Below are positions 35,124 through 44,006 of a stretch of DNA of 64,000 bases, piece by piece. The stretch is from Marinagarivorans cellulosilyticus (GTDB taxonomy: Bacteria > Pseudomonadota > Gammaproteobacteria > Pseudomonadales > Cellvibrionaceae). The notes beneath the pieces were generated by a model. The model saw only the letters and a list, made by a program, of their open reading frames with translations. It made no database searches and had not been told where the DNA came from. A program made the position numbers and the translations under genes. The stretch covers positions 248,001-312,000 of the forward strand of contig NZ_AP023086.1 in the NCBI RefSeq assembly GCF_021655555.1. Reading direction: 5' to 3'. Positions within the stretch are counted from its first letter, which is position 1. Each line of letters opens with the position of its first letter.

Positions 35124-35645
35124 ATGAAGACATTATCAAGGACGAAAAAGGAGAATATTATTAAACGTTTATTTACAGGAGTTTTGGGGGCGGTAGGCCT
35201 AATAGCGGCCCAAGCGTTGGCAGGAGGCTTTGCTTCAGTACGTATTGCGCCTGCCGAGCTAAATTGGCGCGGGCTAGATAACGGTGTTCAATACGCGGCT
35301 GTTTCCGGCGAAGAGCGTACAAGTGATATGTATGTTTACCGTGTGGCCTTCCCTAAAGGCCATAAAAGCGAGCCGCATTATCATACCGACCAGCGTGTAA
35401 TCACTATCTTGCAAGGGTCTTTGTATGTTGGTTATGGTGATGTTTATGACGAGACCAAACTCAAAAAATTACCTGAGGGCAGTGTTTTCACAGAGCCTAA
35501 AGATATACCGCATTTTGTGTGGGCCAAAGATGAAAAGGTACTAGTACAGATAACAGGTACGGGGAAGTCAAAGCGTATTTTATCGCAGCAACCGGTGCCT
35601 AAGAGTTTGGTTATACAAGACGTAACAATTAGGCCAAGCCGATAG
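35124..35645 (+). CDS. Exported cupin-domain protein
   Basis: 173 residues with a signal peptide (LFTGVLGAVGLIAAQALAGG). A single cupin domain follows, with metal-ligand motif EPHYHTDQRVITILQG and the second motif PHFVWAKDEKVLVQI. The sequence matches periplasmic cupins annotated as cupin_2 or DUF4437-like; the substrate is unknown. The ATG at 35124 has no strong ribosome site (the codon lies after a TAGTTA run). It converges with ribA. Confidence 0.8.
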   Translation: MKTLSRTKKENIIKRLFTGVLGAVGLIAAQALAGGFASVRIAPAELNWRGLDNGVQYAAVSGEERTSDMYVYRVAFPKGHKSEPHYHTDQRVITILQGSLYVGYGDVYDETKLKKLPEGSVFTEPKDIPHFVWAKDEKVLVQITGTGKSKRILSQQPVPKSLVIQDVTIRPSR

Positions 35646-35688
35646 GGGCGTTATTCTCCCCTGACCATCACATAGCTTATTAAGATCG

Positions 35689-36282
35689 TTACTCCCCATC
35701 CAACATATGCCCAAGCTTGCCTTTTTTGGTCGCTAAGTAATGCGCATTGTGTGGGTTGCGGCCGGTTTCGTGTTCTAGGCGCTCGGTGACTTGTAGCCCG
35801 AGTTCTTTCATGGCGGCAATTTTACGGGGGTTGTTGGTCATCAGTTTTACGGACTGTATCCCGAGGTGTTCTACCATCGGTTTTAAAATACTGTAGTCGC
35901 GCATATCGGCGCCAAAGCCCAGTTGTTCGTTAGCCTCAACGGTATCTAAGCCTTGATCTTGCAGGTGGTAGGCTTTTACTTTATTGAGTAAGCCAATGCC
36001 GCGACCTTCTTGGCGCAAGTAAAAGATAACGCCTCGGCCCTCGGTGGCGATTTTATGCATGCCCGCCTGCAGCTGGGCACCGCAATCGCAGCGCAAGCTA
36101 AATAGGGAATCGCCAGTTAAGCACTCGGAGTGGATGCGGGCAAGCACTGGGGCTTCTGTGGTGACGTCGCCCATGGTGAGTACGACGTGTTCTTTATCGT
36201 TAACGCTGTCGGCAAAGCCGTGCATATTGAAAATGCCGTACGGGGTAGGCAGTTTGCAGGTGTCGACGTAGGTAATGGTCAC
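35689..36282 (-). CDS. ribA: GTP cyclohydrolase II
   Basis: 197 residues, the E. coli RibA size. Zinc ligands are in LTGDSLFSLRCDCGAQL (three Cys), followed by the GTP site RQEGRGIGLLNKVKAYHLQD and the C-terminal LMTNNPRKIAAMKELG. It converts GTP to 2,5-diamino-6-ribosylamino-pyrimidinone phosphate, formate and pyrophosphate, the first step of the purine branch of riboflavin synthesis. It is the last gene of the minus-strand cluster headed by nrdR, 34 bases after the aspartic protease gene. Its presence explains why the cyclohydrolase half of RibBA can be degenerate. Confidence 0.97.
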   Translation of the reverse strand: MTITYVDTCKLPTPYGIFNMHGFADSVNDKEHVVLTMGDVTTEAPVLARIHSECLTGDSLFSLRCDCGAQLQAGMHKIATEGRGVIFYLRQEGRGIGLLNKVKAYHLQDQGLDTVEANEQLGFGADMRDYSILKPMVEHLGIQSVKLMTNNPRKIAAMKELGLQVTERLEHETGRNPHNAHYLATKKGKLGHMLDGE

Positions 36283-36316
36283 TCGGTGGCCTTAAAAAAA
36301 AGAGTAATAACAAAGG

Positions 36317-37003
36317 CTAGTATTTCGCTTGCAGAGTCATGGCGCTGTTATGGGTGCGCATATCAACCCGGCTTAAAAACGTATTGCCTAGCAATATAGT
36401 CTGTGGGAAGCGGCCTTCAATAATAAAAGCGCTCACGTTGGTCAGTAGCACATCGCCAACAGCCACGGAGCCTAGTATAACTTGATAAGCCTGTGTGTTG
36501 CCTTGTGCGGTTGCAACTTCTACGGTTGGAGCATCGAGATAGGCAATACCTAAGTGGTCGGCAGTGAACGAATTTAGGGTAACACTGGTTGCTCCCGTAT
36601 CGACCATAAACTCTACCCAGCGATTATTGATGCGGCCTGAGGAAAAGAAGTGTCCGTCGGGCTGGCGGGTAAGGCTAACGCTAGCAGGCTCGGATGCCGC
36701 ATAACTACCGCCGACTTGGCGATTAAGGCCCAGCTTTTTAATTTCACCGTTTTGTTCTATTTGGGCAAACTTGCTGGTTGCACGCAATAGCGTGATGCCC
36801 TCTGGCGTGCTGGCGCCTTCTTTTAGCATATGCGCTTTGCCGTTAACTTCTAGCACAGCACTACCTGCAAACAGGCCTTTAACAGTCACGCGATGGGTAT
36901 TGGCTTGGCTGTGGCTGGTCAGCAACATCAATAATGCAGCACTCAGATAAAAGCAAAAACGGCGCACGAAGCCCTCGCAATATGTAGTCAGCGAATACGG
37001 CAT
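36317..37003 (-). CDS. Exported retropepsin-like aspartic protease (clan AA)
   Basis: 228 residues with a signal peptide (FYLSAALLMLLTSHSQA). The catalytic motif is FMVDTGATSVTLNS (about residues 132-145), followed by LGNTFLSRVDMR near the C-terminus, as in the TIGR02281 family of bacterial single-domain aspartic proteases. Substrates in this family are not known. It sits inside the riboflavin cluster, 15 bases after pgpA and 34 before ribA, and is probably cotranscribed. Confidence 0.87.
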   Translation of the reverse strand: MPYSLTTYCEGFVRRFCFYLSAALLMLLTSHSQANTHRVTVKGLFAGSAVLEVNGKAHMLKEGASTPEGITLLRATSKFAQIEQNGEIKKLGLNRQVGGSYAASEPASVSLTRQPDGHFFSSGRINNRWVEFMVDTGATSVTLNSFTADHLGIAYLDAPTVEVATAQGNTQAYQVILGSVAVGDVLLTNVSAFIIEGRFPQTILLGNTFLSRVDMRTHNSAMTLQAKY

Positions 37004-37018
37004 GGCACTCTAAGAGCG

Positions 37019-37546
37019 TCAAGCCAACCAGTAGGCCAGTGCTTGTAGGCAGCCCAAAGCAGCTAAGCCTGCAAAAACATCATCAACCATAATGCCAAAG
37101 CCGCCATGTATGTGTTTATCGGCAAGGCTTATCGGCCATGGCTTGAGCATGTCAAAAAAGCGAAACAGCACAAAACCCGCTATTAGCCACGGCCAGCCTG
37201 CGGGGGCGGCAATCATGGTTATCCACATGCCGACAAATTCATCCCACACAATACCGCCGTGGTCGTGAACACCCAACCACTTGGACGCCTGCTCGCACAG
37301 GTATATGCCAATGACGAAGGTTATGAGTATTACACCTATGTAAGTATAGAGCGGTAAATCGGCAAGGAAGTAAAAGATTGGCAGCGCGGCCAGTGTGCCA
37401 GCTGTGCCGGGTGCTTTAGGTGCCAGGCCGCTACCGAAACCAAAGGCCAGCAGGGCAATAGGGTTACTCAGCAGCTGACGAAAGGTGGGCTGCGGGCGGC
37501 CTTTGGCGTCAGTACGGAAGGGGCCTGCAGCCTGAGCGTTAGTCAA
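37019..37546 (-). CDS. pgpA: Phosphatidylglycerophosphatase A
   Basis: 175 residues. The membrane protein has four hydrophobic stretches and the PgpA signature HDHGGIVWDEFVGMWITM, plus the N-terminal FGSGLAPKAPGTAGTLAALP. It dephosphorylates phosphatidylglycerophosphate to phosphatidylglycerol in the inner membrane. Its ATG overlaps the end of thiL by eight bases, so the two are translationally coupled, as in many proteobacteria. Confidence 0.96.
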   Translation of the reverse strand: MTNAQAAGPFRTDAKGRPQPTFRQLLSNPIALLAFGFGSGLAPKAPGTAGTLAALPIFYFLADLPLYTYIGVILITFVIGIYLCEQASKWLGVHDHGGIVWDEFVGMWITMIAAPAGWPWLIAGFVLFRFFDMLKPWPISLADKHIHGGFGIMVDDVFAGLAALGCLQALAYWLA

Positions 37547-38495
37547 AGTGCTTGTATCCTTCTACATCGAATTCTAGCGTTTTGCCGTTGTTAACCATAA
37601 AAATACCTGCGTTTGCGGTGATTTTACCAATGGCGGTAGCTTTTAGGCGGCCTTGCCTAATCCACTCTTCGACGGTGTTGATTTTCTCGCGCGGTACGGT
37701 AAAACACAGTTCGTAATCGTCGCCACCACTCACGGCCCAATCCAGCGCTTTATCGAGGCTTACGCTACTGCGCCAATGCTCACTCATAGGGAGCCGGTTA
37801 ACATTCACCAAGGCACCTGCACCGCTGGCATCGCAAATGTGCCCTAAGTCGGCAAGTAGGCCGTCAGAAATATCAATGGCTGCGCTGGCAGTGCCTACCA
37901 ACAATTGGCCTTCTTGCAGCCGTGGTGTTGGCCGGTAAAAACGCTGTTGTAAATAGTCTTGCGAGCTGCGGCGCACGGTGAACTTTTGCTGCAATACTGC
38001 TAGGGCTGCTGCGCCGTCGCCGAGGCTGCCGGTAACGTAAATGATGTCGTCGGGTTTGGCGCCACTGCGCTTTAGCGCGGTATTAGGTGTTACGGCGCCG
38101 TGAACCTGCACACTAACGGTAAGCGGGCCGCGGGTGATATCGCCACCCACTAGCGCGCAGTTATGGGTGTCCGCAAAATGCAATAAGCTTTCGCAAAATT
38201 CACCTACCCACGGCTCGTCGGCTTTAGGCAAGGTTAGCGCTAGTGTAAACCACAGAGCTTCTGCGCCCATTGCGGCAAGGTCACTTAAAGCGGTTGCTAG
38301 TGCGCGGGTAGCGATATGTTTGGCGGCCATTCCTTCAGGGAAGTGAGTGCCCGCTACCAGAGTATCCATCGAAACCGCTAGGTGCTTGCCCGATGGAGGG
38401 ATCAGTAATGCGCAATCGTCACCAATGCCAAGGGCAACATCATCGTTGACGATAGCCTTGGCAAAATGTTGGCGAATCAGCGCAAATTCATTCAT
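37539..38495 (-). CDS. thiL: Thiamine-monophosphate kinase
   Basis: 318 residues from the ATG at 38495 (MNEFALIRQHF), the family start; a longer frame from 38597 overlaps nusB and is unlikely. ATP/Mg motifs are GIGDDCALLIPPSGK, VSMDTLVAGTHFP and VGGDITRGPLTVSV; the C-terminal SGGDDYELCFTVP is typical. It phosphorylates thiamine monophosphate to the active diphosphate. It starts one base after the nusB stop codon and overlaps pgpA. Confidence 0.96.
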   Translation of the reverse strand: MNEFALIRQHFAKAIVNDDVALGIGDDCALLIPPSGKHLAVSMDTLVAGTHFPEGMAAKHIATRALATALSDLAAMGAEALWFTLALTLPKADEPWVGEFCESLLHFADTHNCALVGGDITRGPLTVSVQVHGAVTPNTALKRSGAKPDDIIYVTGSLGDGAAALAVLQQKFTVRRSSQDYLQQRFYRPTPRLQEGQLLVGTASAAIDISDGLLADLGHICDASGAGALVNVNRLPMSEHWRSSVSLDKALDWAVSGGDDYELCFTVPREKINTVEEWIRQGRLKATAIGKITANAGIFMVNNGKTLEFDVEGYKHFD

Positions 38496-38496
38496 C

Positions 38497-38952
38497 TTAG
38501 TTGCGTCTACCCTGTGCTTTAACTTCGGCTTCGCGCACGCGCGGAGCCACTTTATCGAGTACGCCATTAATAAACTTATGGCTATCGGTAGCGCCAAAAC
38601 GCTTGGCTAAGTTAAGCCCTTCGTTAATTACTACTTTATAGGGCACGTCTAACCGAAAGCGAAGCTCGTAACAAGAAAGGCGCAAAATAGCTAAGCTGAT
38701 TGGGTCGATTTGCTCTAGCGTAATGTCAGTTAGGTGCGGCAAAAAGTCGGTTTCGATGATGCTGATGTTGGCCGGCACGTTGTGGATAAGCTCGTGCAAG
38801 TAATCCACATCAACTTTGCTCATGTCGTTATCGGTGCGGTACTCCGCTTCGATGGTATTAAGCGGCATTTTCGTCATCTGCCATTGATATAGCGCTTGCA
38901 TGGCGTAGTGACGTGCTTTGCTGCGCAAAGCGGGCATAGGGTTCTGGGACAT
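38497..38952 (-). CDS. nusB: Transcription antitermination factor NusB
   Basis: 151 residues. The all-helical NusB fold begins KARHYAMQALYQWQM and contains FRLDVPYKVVINEGLNLAKR and FINGVLDKVA. With NusE it binds boxA RNA and supports antitermination on rRNA operons. Its ATG overlaps the ribH stop codon by one base (TAATG), so translation is coupled. A basic tail (REAEVKAQGRRN) follows the core. Confidence 0.97.
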   Translation of the reverse strand: MSQNPMPALRSKARHYAMQALYQWQMTKMPLNTIEAEYRTDNDMSKVDVDYLHELIHNVPANISIIETDFLPHLTDITLEQIDPISLAILRLSCYELRFRLDVPYKVVINEGLNLAKRFGATDSHKFINGVLDKVAPRVREAEVKAQGRRN

Positions 38953-39413
38953 TAAAGCTTACCTAGTAAAGAAACCATTTCGAGGGCGGTGCTAGCGGCT
39001 TCGCAGCCTTTATTGCCAGCTTTAGTACCGCTGCGCTCGATGGCCTGTTCGATGCTGTCTACGGTTAATACGCCAAAAGTAATGGGCAGGCCTGCCTGTA
39101 AAGAAACTTGCGCTAAGCCTTTAGTGCACTCACCCGCTACGTAATCGAAGTGCGGGGTGCCGCCGCGAATGACCGCGCCTAAGGCGATAATGGCATCGTA
39201 TTTACCGCCGGCCGCAATTTTTTGCGCAGCAATGGGGAATTCAAAAGCGCCAGGGGCGTAGATGATGTCGATGTTGGATTCATCAATGCCGTGGCGTTTA
39301 AGGGTATCGATTGCGCCGTCTTTGAGGTGTTCAACCACAAAGCTATTCCAGCGGCTAACCAATAGCGCGTATTTGCCGTCGGAATTTTTAAAATCGCCTT
39401 CAATAATGTTCAT
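38952..39413 (-). CDS. ribH: 6,7-dimethyl-8-ribityllumazine synthase
   Basis: 153 residues from the ATG at 39413 (MNIIEGDFKNSDG); an ATG at 39437 adds eight residues. Motifs include YAPGAFEFPIAAQ, ALGAVIRGGTPHFDYV (with the catalytic His) and FGVLTVDSIEQAIERSGTKA. It joins the pyrimidine from the RibA/RibD branch with dihydroxybutanone phosphate to make lumazine, in the cytoplasm as a large oligomer. It lies between ribBA (38 bases) and nusB (one-base overlap). Confidence 0.97.
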   Translation of the reverse strand: MNIIEGDFKNSDGKYALLVSRWNSFVVEHLKDGAIDTLKRHGIDESNIDIIYAPGAFEFPIAAQKIAAGGKYDAIIALGAVIRGGTPHFDYVAGECTKGLAQVSLQAGLPITFGVLTVDSIEQAIERSGTKAGNKGCEAASTALEMVSLLGKL

Positions 39414-39451
39414 GAGGTTTTCTCTTAAGTTGTGCACGCCGCTTGGCGTGT

Positions 39452-40570
39452 TTAATGTTGAATGTATTCGGTCACTTCGAGGTTAAAGCCCGATAGCGCA
39501 CTAAATTTAAAGGGCGCGCTAAGTAGGCGCATTTTACTCACCCCTAAGTCTTTGAGTATTTGCGAGCCGGTGCCCACTTGCTTATAAGCCAGCTCGGCTT
39601 TGGGGCGTTGGGTGCGCCCGCTAATGAGCCAGTCGATGCTTTCTTCGATTTCTTCGGTGGTTTCGCTGTGGCAAATTAACACCACAACGCCGGCACCTTC
39701 GGCGGCCACTTTTTGCATGGCGGCGTGAAAGCTCCACGACTTATTGCCATCTGGCCCGAGTTCGTCGGCACGCTGAATACCAAGAACATCTCGCGCGGTA
39801 GAGCCTACATGCACTCGCACCAAAGTGGGTTTGTCGGCTTCGACTTTACCCAATACAAAGGCAAAGTGGTGTTCGCTGCGAGCTTTGTCGATATAGGTTT
39901 TAAGCGTGAACTCGCCATATTCCGTATGCACTTGGCGCTCGTTTGTGCAGTGTACGGTTTTTTCTTCTATGGTGCGGTGCTGGATAAGGTCGGCGATGGT
40001 GCCAATTTTTAAGTTGTGCTCTTTGGCAAAGGCGAGTAAGTCGTTTTGGCGCGCCATGCTGCCGTCGTCGTTCATTATTTCCACAATAACACCGGCGGCT
40101 TCAAAGCCGGCTAGGCGGGCTAAATCACAGCCGGCTTCAGTATGGCCTGCGCGGCTTAATACCCCACCGGCTTGCGCCATCAGCGGGAATATGTGGCCCG
40201 GTTGTACGATGTTTTTAGGCGTGGCACCGCGCTTTACTGCCGTGCGAATAGTGTGCGCGCGGTCGGCGGCGCTAATACCGGTGGTTACGCCTGTCGCCGC
40301 TTCGATGCTCACCGTAAAGTTAGTGGCATGGGCAGCGTGGTTGTCGCGCACCATTAAAGGCAGCTCTAATTGGCGACAGCGCTCTTCGGTTAGGGTTAGG
40401 CAAATAAGCCCGCGTGCGTGCTTAGCCATAAAGTTAATATCTTCTGGTCGCACCTGCTCGGCAGCCATTATTAGGTCGCCTTCGTTTTCGCGGTCTTCAT
40501 CATCCATCAAAACAACCATCTTGCCTTGGCGGATATCTTCAATTAGCTCGGCGGGGGTATTTAAGTCCAC
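39452..40570 (-). CDS. ribBA: RibBA: DHBP synthase with degenerate GTP cyclohydrolase II domain
   Basis: 372 residues. Residues 1-205 are an intact 3,4-dihydroxy-2-butanone 4-phosphate synthase (VLMDDEDRENEGDLIMAAE, then HIFPLMAQAGGVLSRAGHTE). Residues 206-372 align with GTP cyclohydrolase II but lack the zinc Cys motif (TLVRVHVGSTARDVLGIQRA replaces SECLTGDxxxxxRCDCG) and the GTP-binding RQEGRG. This arrangement is known from Pseudomonas-type RibBA; the separate RibA at 35689 must supply the cyclohydrolase. It makes the four-carbon unit for RibH. It follows ribE by 79 bases; no FMN riboswitch pattern was seen there. Confidence 0.95.
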   Translation of the reverse strand: MDLNTPAELIEDIRQGKMVVLMDDEDRENEGDLIMAAEQVRPEDINFMAKHARGLICLTLTEERCRQLELPLMVRDNHAAHATNFTVSIEAATGVTTGISAADRAHTIRTAVKRGATPKNIVQPGHIFPLMAQAGGVLSRAGHTEAGCDLARLAGFEAAGVIVEIMNDDGSMARQNDLLAFAKEHNLKIGTIADLIQHRTIEEKTVHCTNERQVHTEYGEFTLKTYIDKARSEHHFAFVLGKVEADKPTLVRVHVGSTARDVLGIQRADELGPDGNKSWSFHAAMQKVAAEGAGVVVLICHSETTEEIEESIDWLISGRTQRPKAELAYKQVGTGSQILKDLGVSKMRLLSAPFKFSALSGFNLEVTEYIQH

Positions 40571-40649
40571 TGCTTGCCTCTTCGGGTGATTGTAAGTGTG
40601 GTTGTATGTGCGGTTGTGAATAATGTCGATAAAAAAGGTTTCATGAGGC

Positions 40650-41306
40650 TTACTTCATAAAACCGTGTTCGGCCAAAAAGCCTTCTGTGAGTGTGGCTTT
40701 GCCTTCGGCGGCTTTTTCGCCAAGCATTAAGCGCTCTAGGTAGCGCGCTAAAACGTCTACTTCTAAATTAACAGTGCTGCCAACTTGGTAGTGGCCAATA
40801 ACGGTTTTTTCAAGCGTATGTGGCACGATGTTAAGTTCAAATTCGCAGCCGTTTACGGCATTTACGGTAAGGCTGGTGCCATCTACAGTAATAGAGCCTT
40901 TATGGGCAATATATTTTGCTAGCTCTTTGGGCGCGCGCAGCGTGAAGCGTTCGCTGCGGGCGTCGGGTTTGCGGCTAACGACTTCACCAATGCCATCGAC
41001 ATGGCCGCTGACGATATGGCCACCCAAGCGCGTTTGCGGGGTAAGGGCTTTTTCTAAGTTCACCACTTTGCTGACTTGCCATTGGGCTACGGTGGTGAAC
41101 TTAATAGTCTCGTTGGATACATCGGCCCAATAACCATTGCCGCTAAGCTCTACCACTGTTAAGCACACACCATTAGTTGCGATAGAATCACCTAGTGCCA
41201 CGTCGCTCCAGTCTAGCGTGGGTGCTTGAATGTGTAAGCGCAAATCGCCGTTTTTAGGTTGCGCGGCGGCGATAGTGCCAAGGGCTTCGACAATGCCAGT
41301 AAACAT
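40650..41306 (-). CDS. ribE: Riboflavin synthase alpha subunit
   Basis: 218 residues from the ATG at 41306 (MFTGIVEALG), the invariant start of the family; an upstream start at 41369 would overlap ribD. The two lumazine-binding repeats are visible: IATNGVCLTVVELSGNGYWA with LGGHIVSGHVDGIGEV, and VDGTSLTVNAVNGCEFELNI. It dismutates two lumazines to riboflavin and the pyrimidine. It starts seven bases after ribD. Confidence 0.97.
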   Translation of the reverse strand: MFTGIVEALGTIAAAQPKNGDLRLHIQAPTLDWSDVALGDSIATNGVCLTVVELSGNGYWADVSNETIKFTTVAQWQVSKVVNLEKALTPQTRLGGHIVSGHVDGIGEVVSRKPDARSERFTLRAPKELAKYIAHKGSITVDGTSLTVNAVNGCEFELNIVPHTLEKTVIGHYQVGSTVNLEVDVLARYLERLMLGEKAAEGKATLTEGFLAEHGFMK

Positions 41307-41313
41307 ATGGCGA

Positions 41314-42435
41314 CTACTCCGAAAGCGGTGGGTTAAGTGGGTCGAGGGTATTGTGCGGTATTGCCACAATACGCCAATCGGCGCCTACTGGTTGTATTTG
41401 GATGATGTTGAGCGCGATATTCTGGCTCATTTGGCTAATGGGCAGCTCAAATAGCGGTTTGCCAGTGCTACCCATAAGTTTGCCTGCCATATAAACGACA
41501 ATTTCATCAACGAGGCCGGCCTGCAAAAAAGCACCTGCCAGTGTCGGGCCCGCTTCAATTAACACTTCGTTGTGTTGCTTGTTGCCGAGTGCTTCAATCA
41601 GTGCGCGCAGGTCTACTTGTGTTGTGTTGTGTTGGCGCAGTGGCCAAGCCGCGGCCTTGCCGTGCTGATTTACGTCTTGTGCGCAGGCAAAAGCGGTGTG
41701 TGTACTGTCGTGCAGAATTGTGGCATCTAGAGGGGTGCGAAGCTGGCTATCTACCACTACGCGCAGTGGCTGGCGCGGGTGCTCGCCAAGGGCGGGGCTG
41801 CGTACTGTTAATGCGGGGTTGTCGGCGAGTACTGTGCCTGCACCGGTAATAATGCTGCAGCTGCGCGCGCGCAATTTTTGTACGTCTTCCCTAGCGTGGC
41901 TGCCGGTAATCCACTGACTTTCGCCGCTGGCCATTGCGGTGCGGCCATCTAGGCTCATTGCTAGTTTACAGCGCACGTAAGGGCGGCCGGTGCGCATGCG
42001 TTTAATAAAACCTGGGTTTAGCGCCTTCGCTTGCTCTTCGAGCAGAGGGCCGCGCACAGTAATGCCAGCATCGCGCAGGCGCTGTAAGCCTTGGCCGGCA
42101 ACAAGGGGATTTGGGTCTTGCATGCCGTAAACGACTTCGGCTACGCCAGCATCAATTAAGGATTGGCTGCAGGGGCCTGTGCGCCCCTGATGGTTGCAGG
42201 GTTCTAGCGTGACATAAACGGTGGCGCCGCGCGCTTTTAAGCCGGCCATGGCTAAAGCGTTAACTTCTGCATGGCCTTGGCCTGCGCGTAAATGATAACC
42301 GTCGCCAACGCGGTCGCCATTTTCGGCCACAATCACGCAGCCAACGCGGGGGTTGGGTGTGGTGGTGTACATGCCGAGCTCTGCCAGTTGCAAGGCCCGG
42401 TTCATGCAATCGAGGTCGCCGTGCGTCATATTCAT
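41314..42435 (-). CDS. ribD: Bifunctional riboflavin deaminase/reductase RibD
   Basis: 373 residues. The N-terminal deaminase has the zinc motif GHAEVNAL and TLEPCNHQGRTGPC; the C-terminal reductase (about 150-365) includes MSLDGRTAMASGESQWITG and LIEAGPTLAGAFLQAGLVDE. It carries out the second and third steps after GTP cyclohydrolase II. The ATG overlaps the nrdR stop codon (ATGA), so it is translationally coupled to nrdR. Confidence 0.97.
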   Translation of the reverse strand: MNMTHGDLDCMNRALQLAELGMYTTTPNPRVGCVIVAENGDRVGDGYHLRAGQGHAEVNALAMAGLKARGATVYVTLEPCNHQGRTGPCSQSLIDAGVAEVVYGMQDPNPLVAGQGLQRLRDAGITVRGPLLEEQAKALNPGFIKRMRTGRPYVRCKLAMSLDGRTAMASGESQWITGSHAREDVQKLRARSCSIITGAGTVLADNPALTVRSPALGEHPRQPLRVVVDSQLRTPLDATILHDSTHTAFACAQDVNQHGKAAAWPLRQHNTTQVDLRALIEALGNKQHNEVLIEAGPTLAGAFLQAGLVDEIVVYMAGKLMGSTGKPLFELPISQMSQNIALNIIQIQPVGADWRIVAIPHNTLDPLNPPLSE

Positions 42436-42893
42436 TGGCTGGGGTCCTTTTCTAGCCTATCTAACTCGGCGCGGAATTCGTCGATATCTTTAAAGCTGCG
42501 GTACACCGAAGCAAAGCGCACATAGGCCACGCCATCGAGTTGGCGCAAGACTTCCATGACCTTTTCGCCAACAATGCGTGAATCGACTTCGCGTTCACCC
42601 ATTGCCTGCAAAAAGTACTTAATTTGATTAATTGCAGCCTCGATGTCTTCAATGCTGACTGGGCGTTTTTCTAGCGCGCGCTGCAAGCCGGCACGTAGTT
42701 TTTCCTCATCGAATGGCTCGCGGGAGCCGTCTTGCTTGATAACGCGGGGCAAAAGCAGCTCGGCCACCTCAAAAGTGGTGAAGCGCTCCTTACACTGCTG
42801 GCACTCGCGCCGGCGTCGCACTTGACCGCCCTCGGCCACAAGGCGAGAATCCACGACTTTGGTATCGGCCGTTTGGCAAAATGGGCAATGCAT
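42432..42893 (-). CDS. nrdR: Transcriptional repressor NrdR
   Basis: 153 residues from the ATG at 42893 (MHCPFCQTADTKVVDSR), the family start; a frame from 42986 is longer without support. The zinc ribbon (CPFC and CQQC) is followed by an ATP-cone (PRVIKQDGSREPFDEEKLRA to about residue 140). It senses adenine nucleotides and represses ribonucleotide reductase genes by binding NrdR boxes. It heads the riboflavin cluster, as in many gammaproteobacteria. Confidence 0.97.
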   Translation of the reverse strand: MHCPFCQTADTKVVDSRLVAEGGQVRRRRECQQCKERFTTFEVAELLLPRVIKQDGSREPFDEEKLRAGLQRALEKRPVSIEDIEAAINQIKYFLQAMGEREVDSRIVGEKVMEVLRQLDGVAYVRFASVYRSFKDIDEFRAELDRLEKDPSQ

Positions 42894-43007
42894 GGTAGCT
42901 GTTCTCGCACGAGTGAAAATGGGGCAGCATTCTAGCATATAGCGCCCTTGTGCATGCCGGTTGGTGCTGTTTAGCGCTCGATTCACTCACTTATTCTAGG
43001 AAGATTT

Positions 43008-43934
43008 ATGGCTGGCAGCAGTTTTTTTGCACTTTTTGATGATATAGCAGCGTTATTGGATGACATTGCGCTAATGAGTAAAGTTGCCGCCAAGAAAACG
43101 GCCGGTGTGTTGGGTGACGATTTAGCACTAAACGCACAGCAAGTGACGGGGGTGAACGCAGACCGAGAGCTACCCGTTGTGTGGGCGGTAGCCAAAGGCT
43201 CGATGCTGAATAAGTGTTTATTGGTGCCGGCCGCGTTGGCGATAAGCGCGCTTATCCCTTGGCTAATTACCCCACTGCTAATGCTAGGCGGTGCTTACCT
43301 GTGTTTTGAAGGCGCCGAAAAAGTACTCCATGCGCTATTCCATAAAGACGATAAAAAGGCACATCAAGAAGAGGTGGTAAAAGCCGTTGCCGATGAAACA
43401 GTCGACCTTGTTGAATTCGAAAAAAATAAAATTAAAGGCGCAATCCGCACCGACTTTATTTTATCCGCTGAAATTATTGTAATTGCATTAGGCACTGCTG
43501 CCGAAGCGAGTTTGGGGATGCAGGCGCTGGTATTGAGTGTTGTGGCTTTTTTCCTGACCGTGGGCGTCTACGGCGCCGTTGCCGCTATTGTGCGCATGGA
43601 TGATGCTGGTTTGTATTTAATTCAAAAAACAAACAGTCTTGCCCGCAAGTTAGGCCAATTTCTTTTATGGGCTGCACCTAAGTTAATGCACTTTTTATCT
43701 ATTTTTGGAACCGCGGCCATGTTTTTGGTTGGTGGCGGAATATTAATTCATGGCATCCCAATGGCTGCTGAGCATATGCACCACATAGAACAATGGGCAC
43801 ACCATTTACCGGTGGCTTGGTTGTTGGGGCTAATTGTGCCAGCGTTAGTTACAGCGGTATTGGGTTTTTTGGCTGGTAGCTTGGTTGTGGGTGTTGTTGA
43901 AGGGATTGGGTCTTTTCGGGGGAAGAAGCCTTAA
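43008..43934 (+). CDS. DUF808/YedI-family inner membrane protein
   Basis: 308 residues. It starts SSFFALFDDIAALLDDIALM, continues KVAAKKTAGVLGDDLALNAQ, and has about six hydrophobic helices; the pattern is the DUF808 (YedI) family of unknown function. It is divergent from nrdR, with 114 bases between them. The ATG has AGGAAG upstream. A strong bidirectional terminator follows. Confidence 0.93.
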   Translation: MAGSSFFALFDDIAALLDDIALMSKVAAKKTAGVLGDDLALNAQQVTGVNADRELPVVWAVAKGSMLNKCLLVPAALAISALIPWLITPLLMLGGAYLCFEGAEKVLHALFHKDDKKAHQEEVVKAVADETVDLVEFEKNKIKGAIRTDFILSAEIIVIALGTAAEASLGMQALVLSVVAFFLTVGVYGAVAAIVRMDDAGLYLIQKTNSLARKLGQFLLWAAPKLMHFLSIFGTAAMFLVGGGILIHGIPMAAEHMHHIEQWAHHLPVAWLLGLIVPALVTAVLGFLAGSLVVGVVEGIGSFRGKKP

Positions 43935-43955
43935 TCCTGTATGACGGCCAGATTT

Positions 43956-43985
43956 AAAAAGGGCTACATAATATAGCCCTTTTTA
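43956..43985. terminator. Bidirectional terminator between convergent genes
   Basis: AAAAAGGGCTA (43956-43966) pairs with TAGCCCTTTTT (43974-43984). A and T tracts on both sides let it end the DUF808 transcript and the minus-strand porin-like transcript. Confidence 0.92.
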
Positions 43986-44006
43986 TTTTTCATGGGAAGG
44001 TACCGA

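Noticed and set aside
40571..40649. FMN riboswitch before ribBA
   Set aside because: The gap is only 79 bases and lacks the conserved RFN-element segments.
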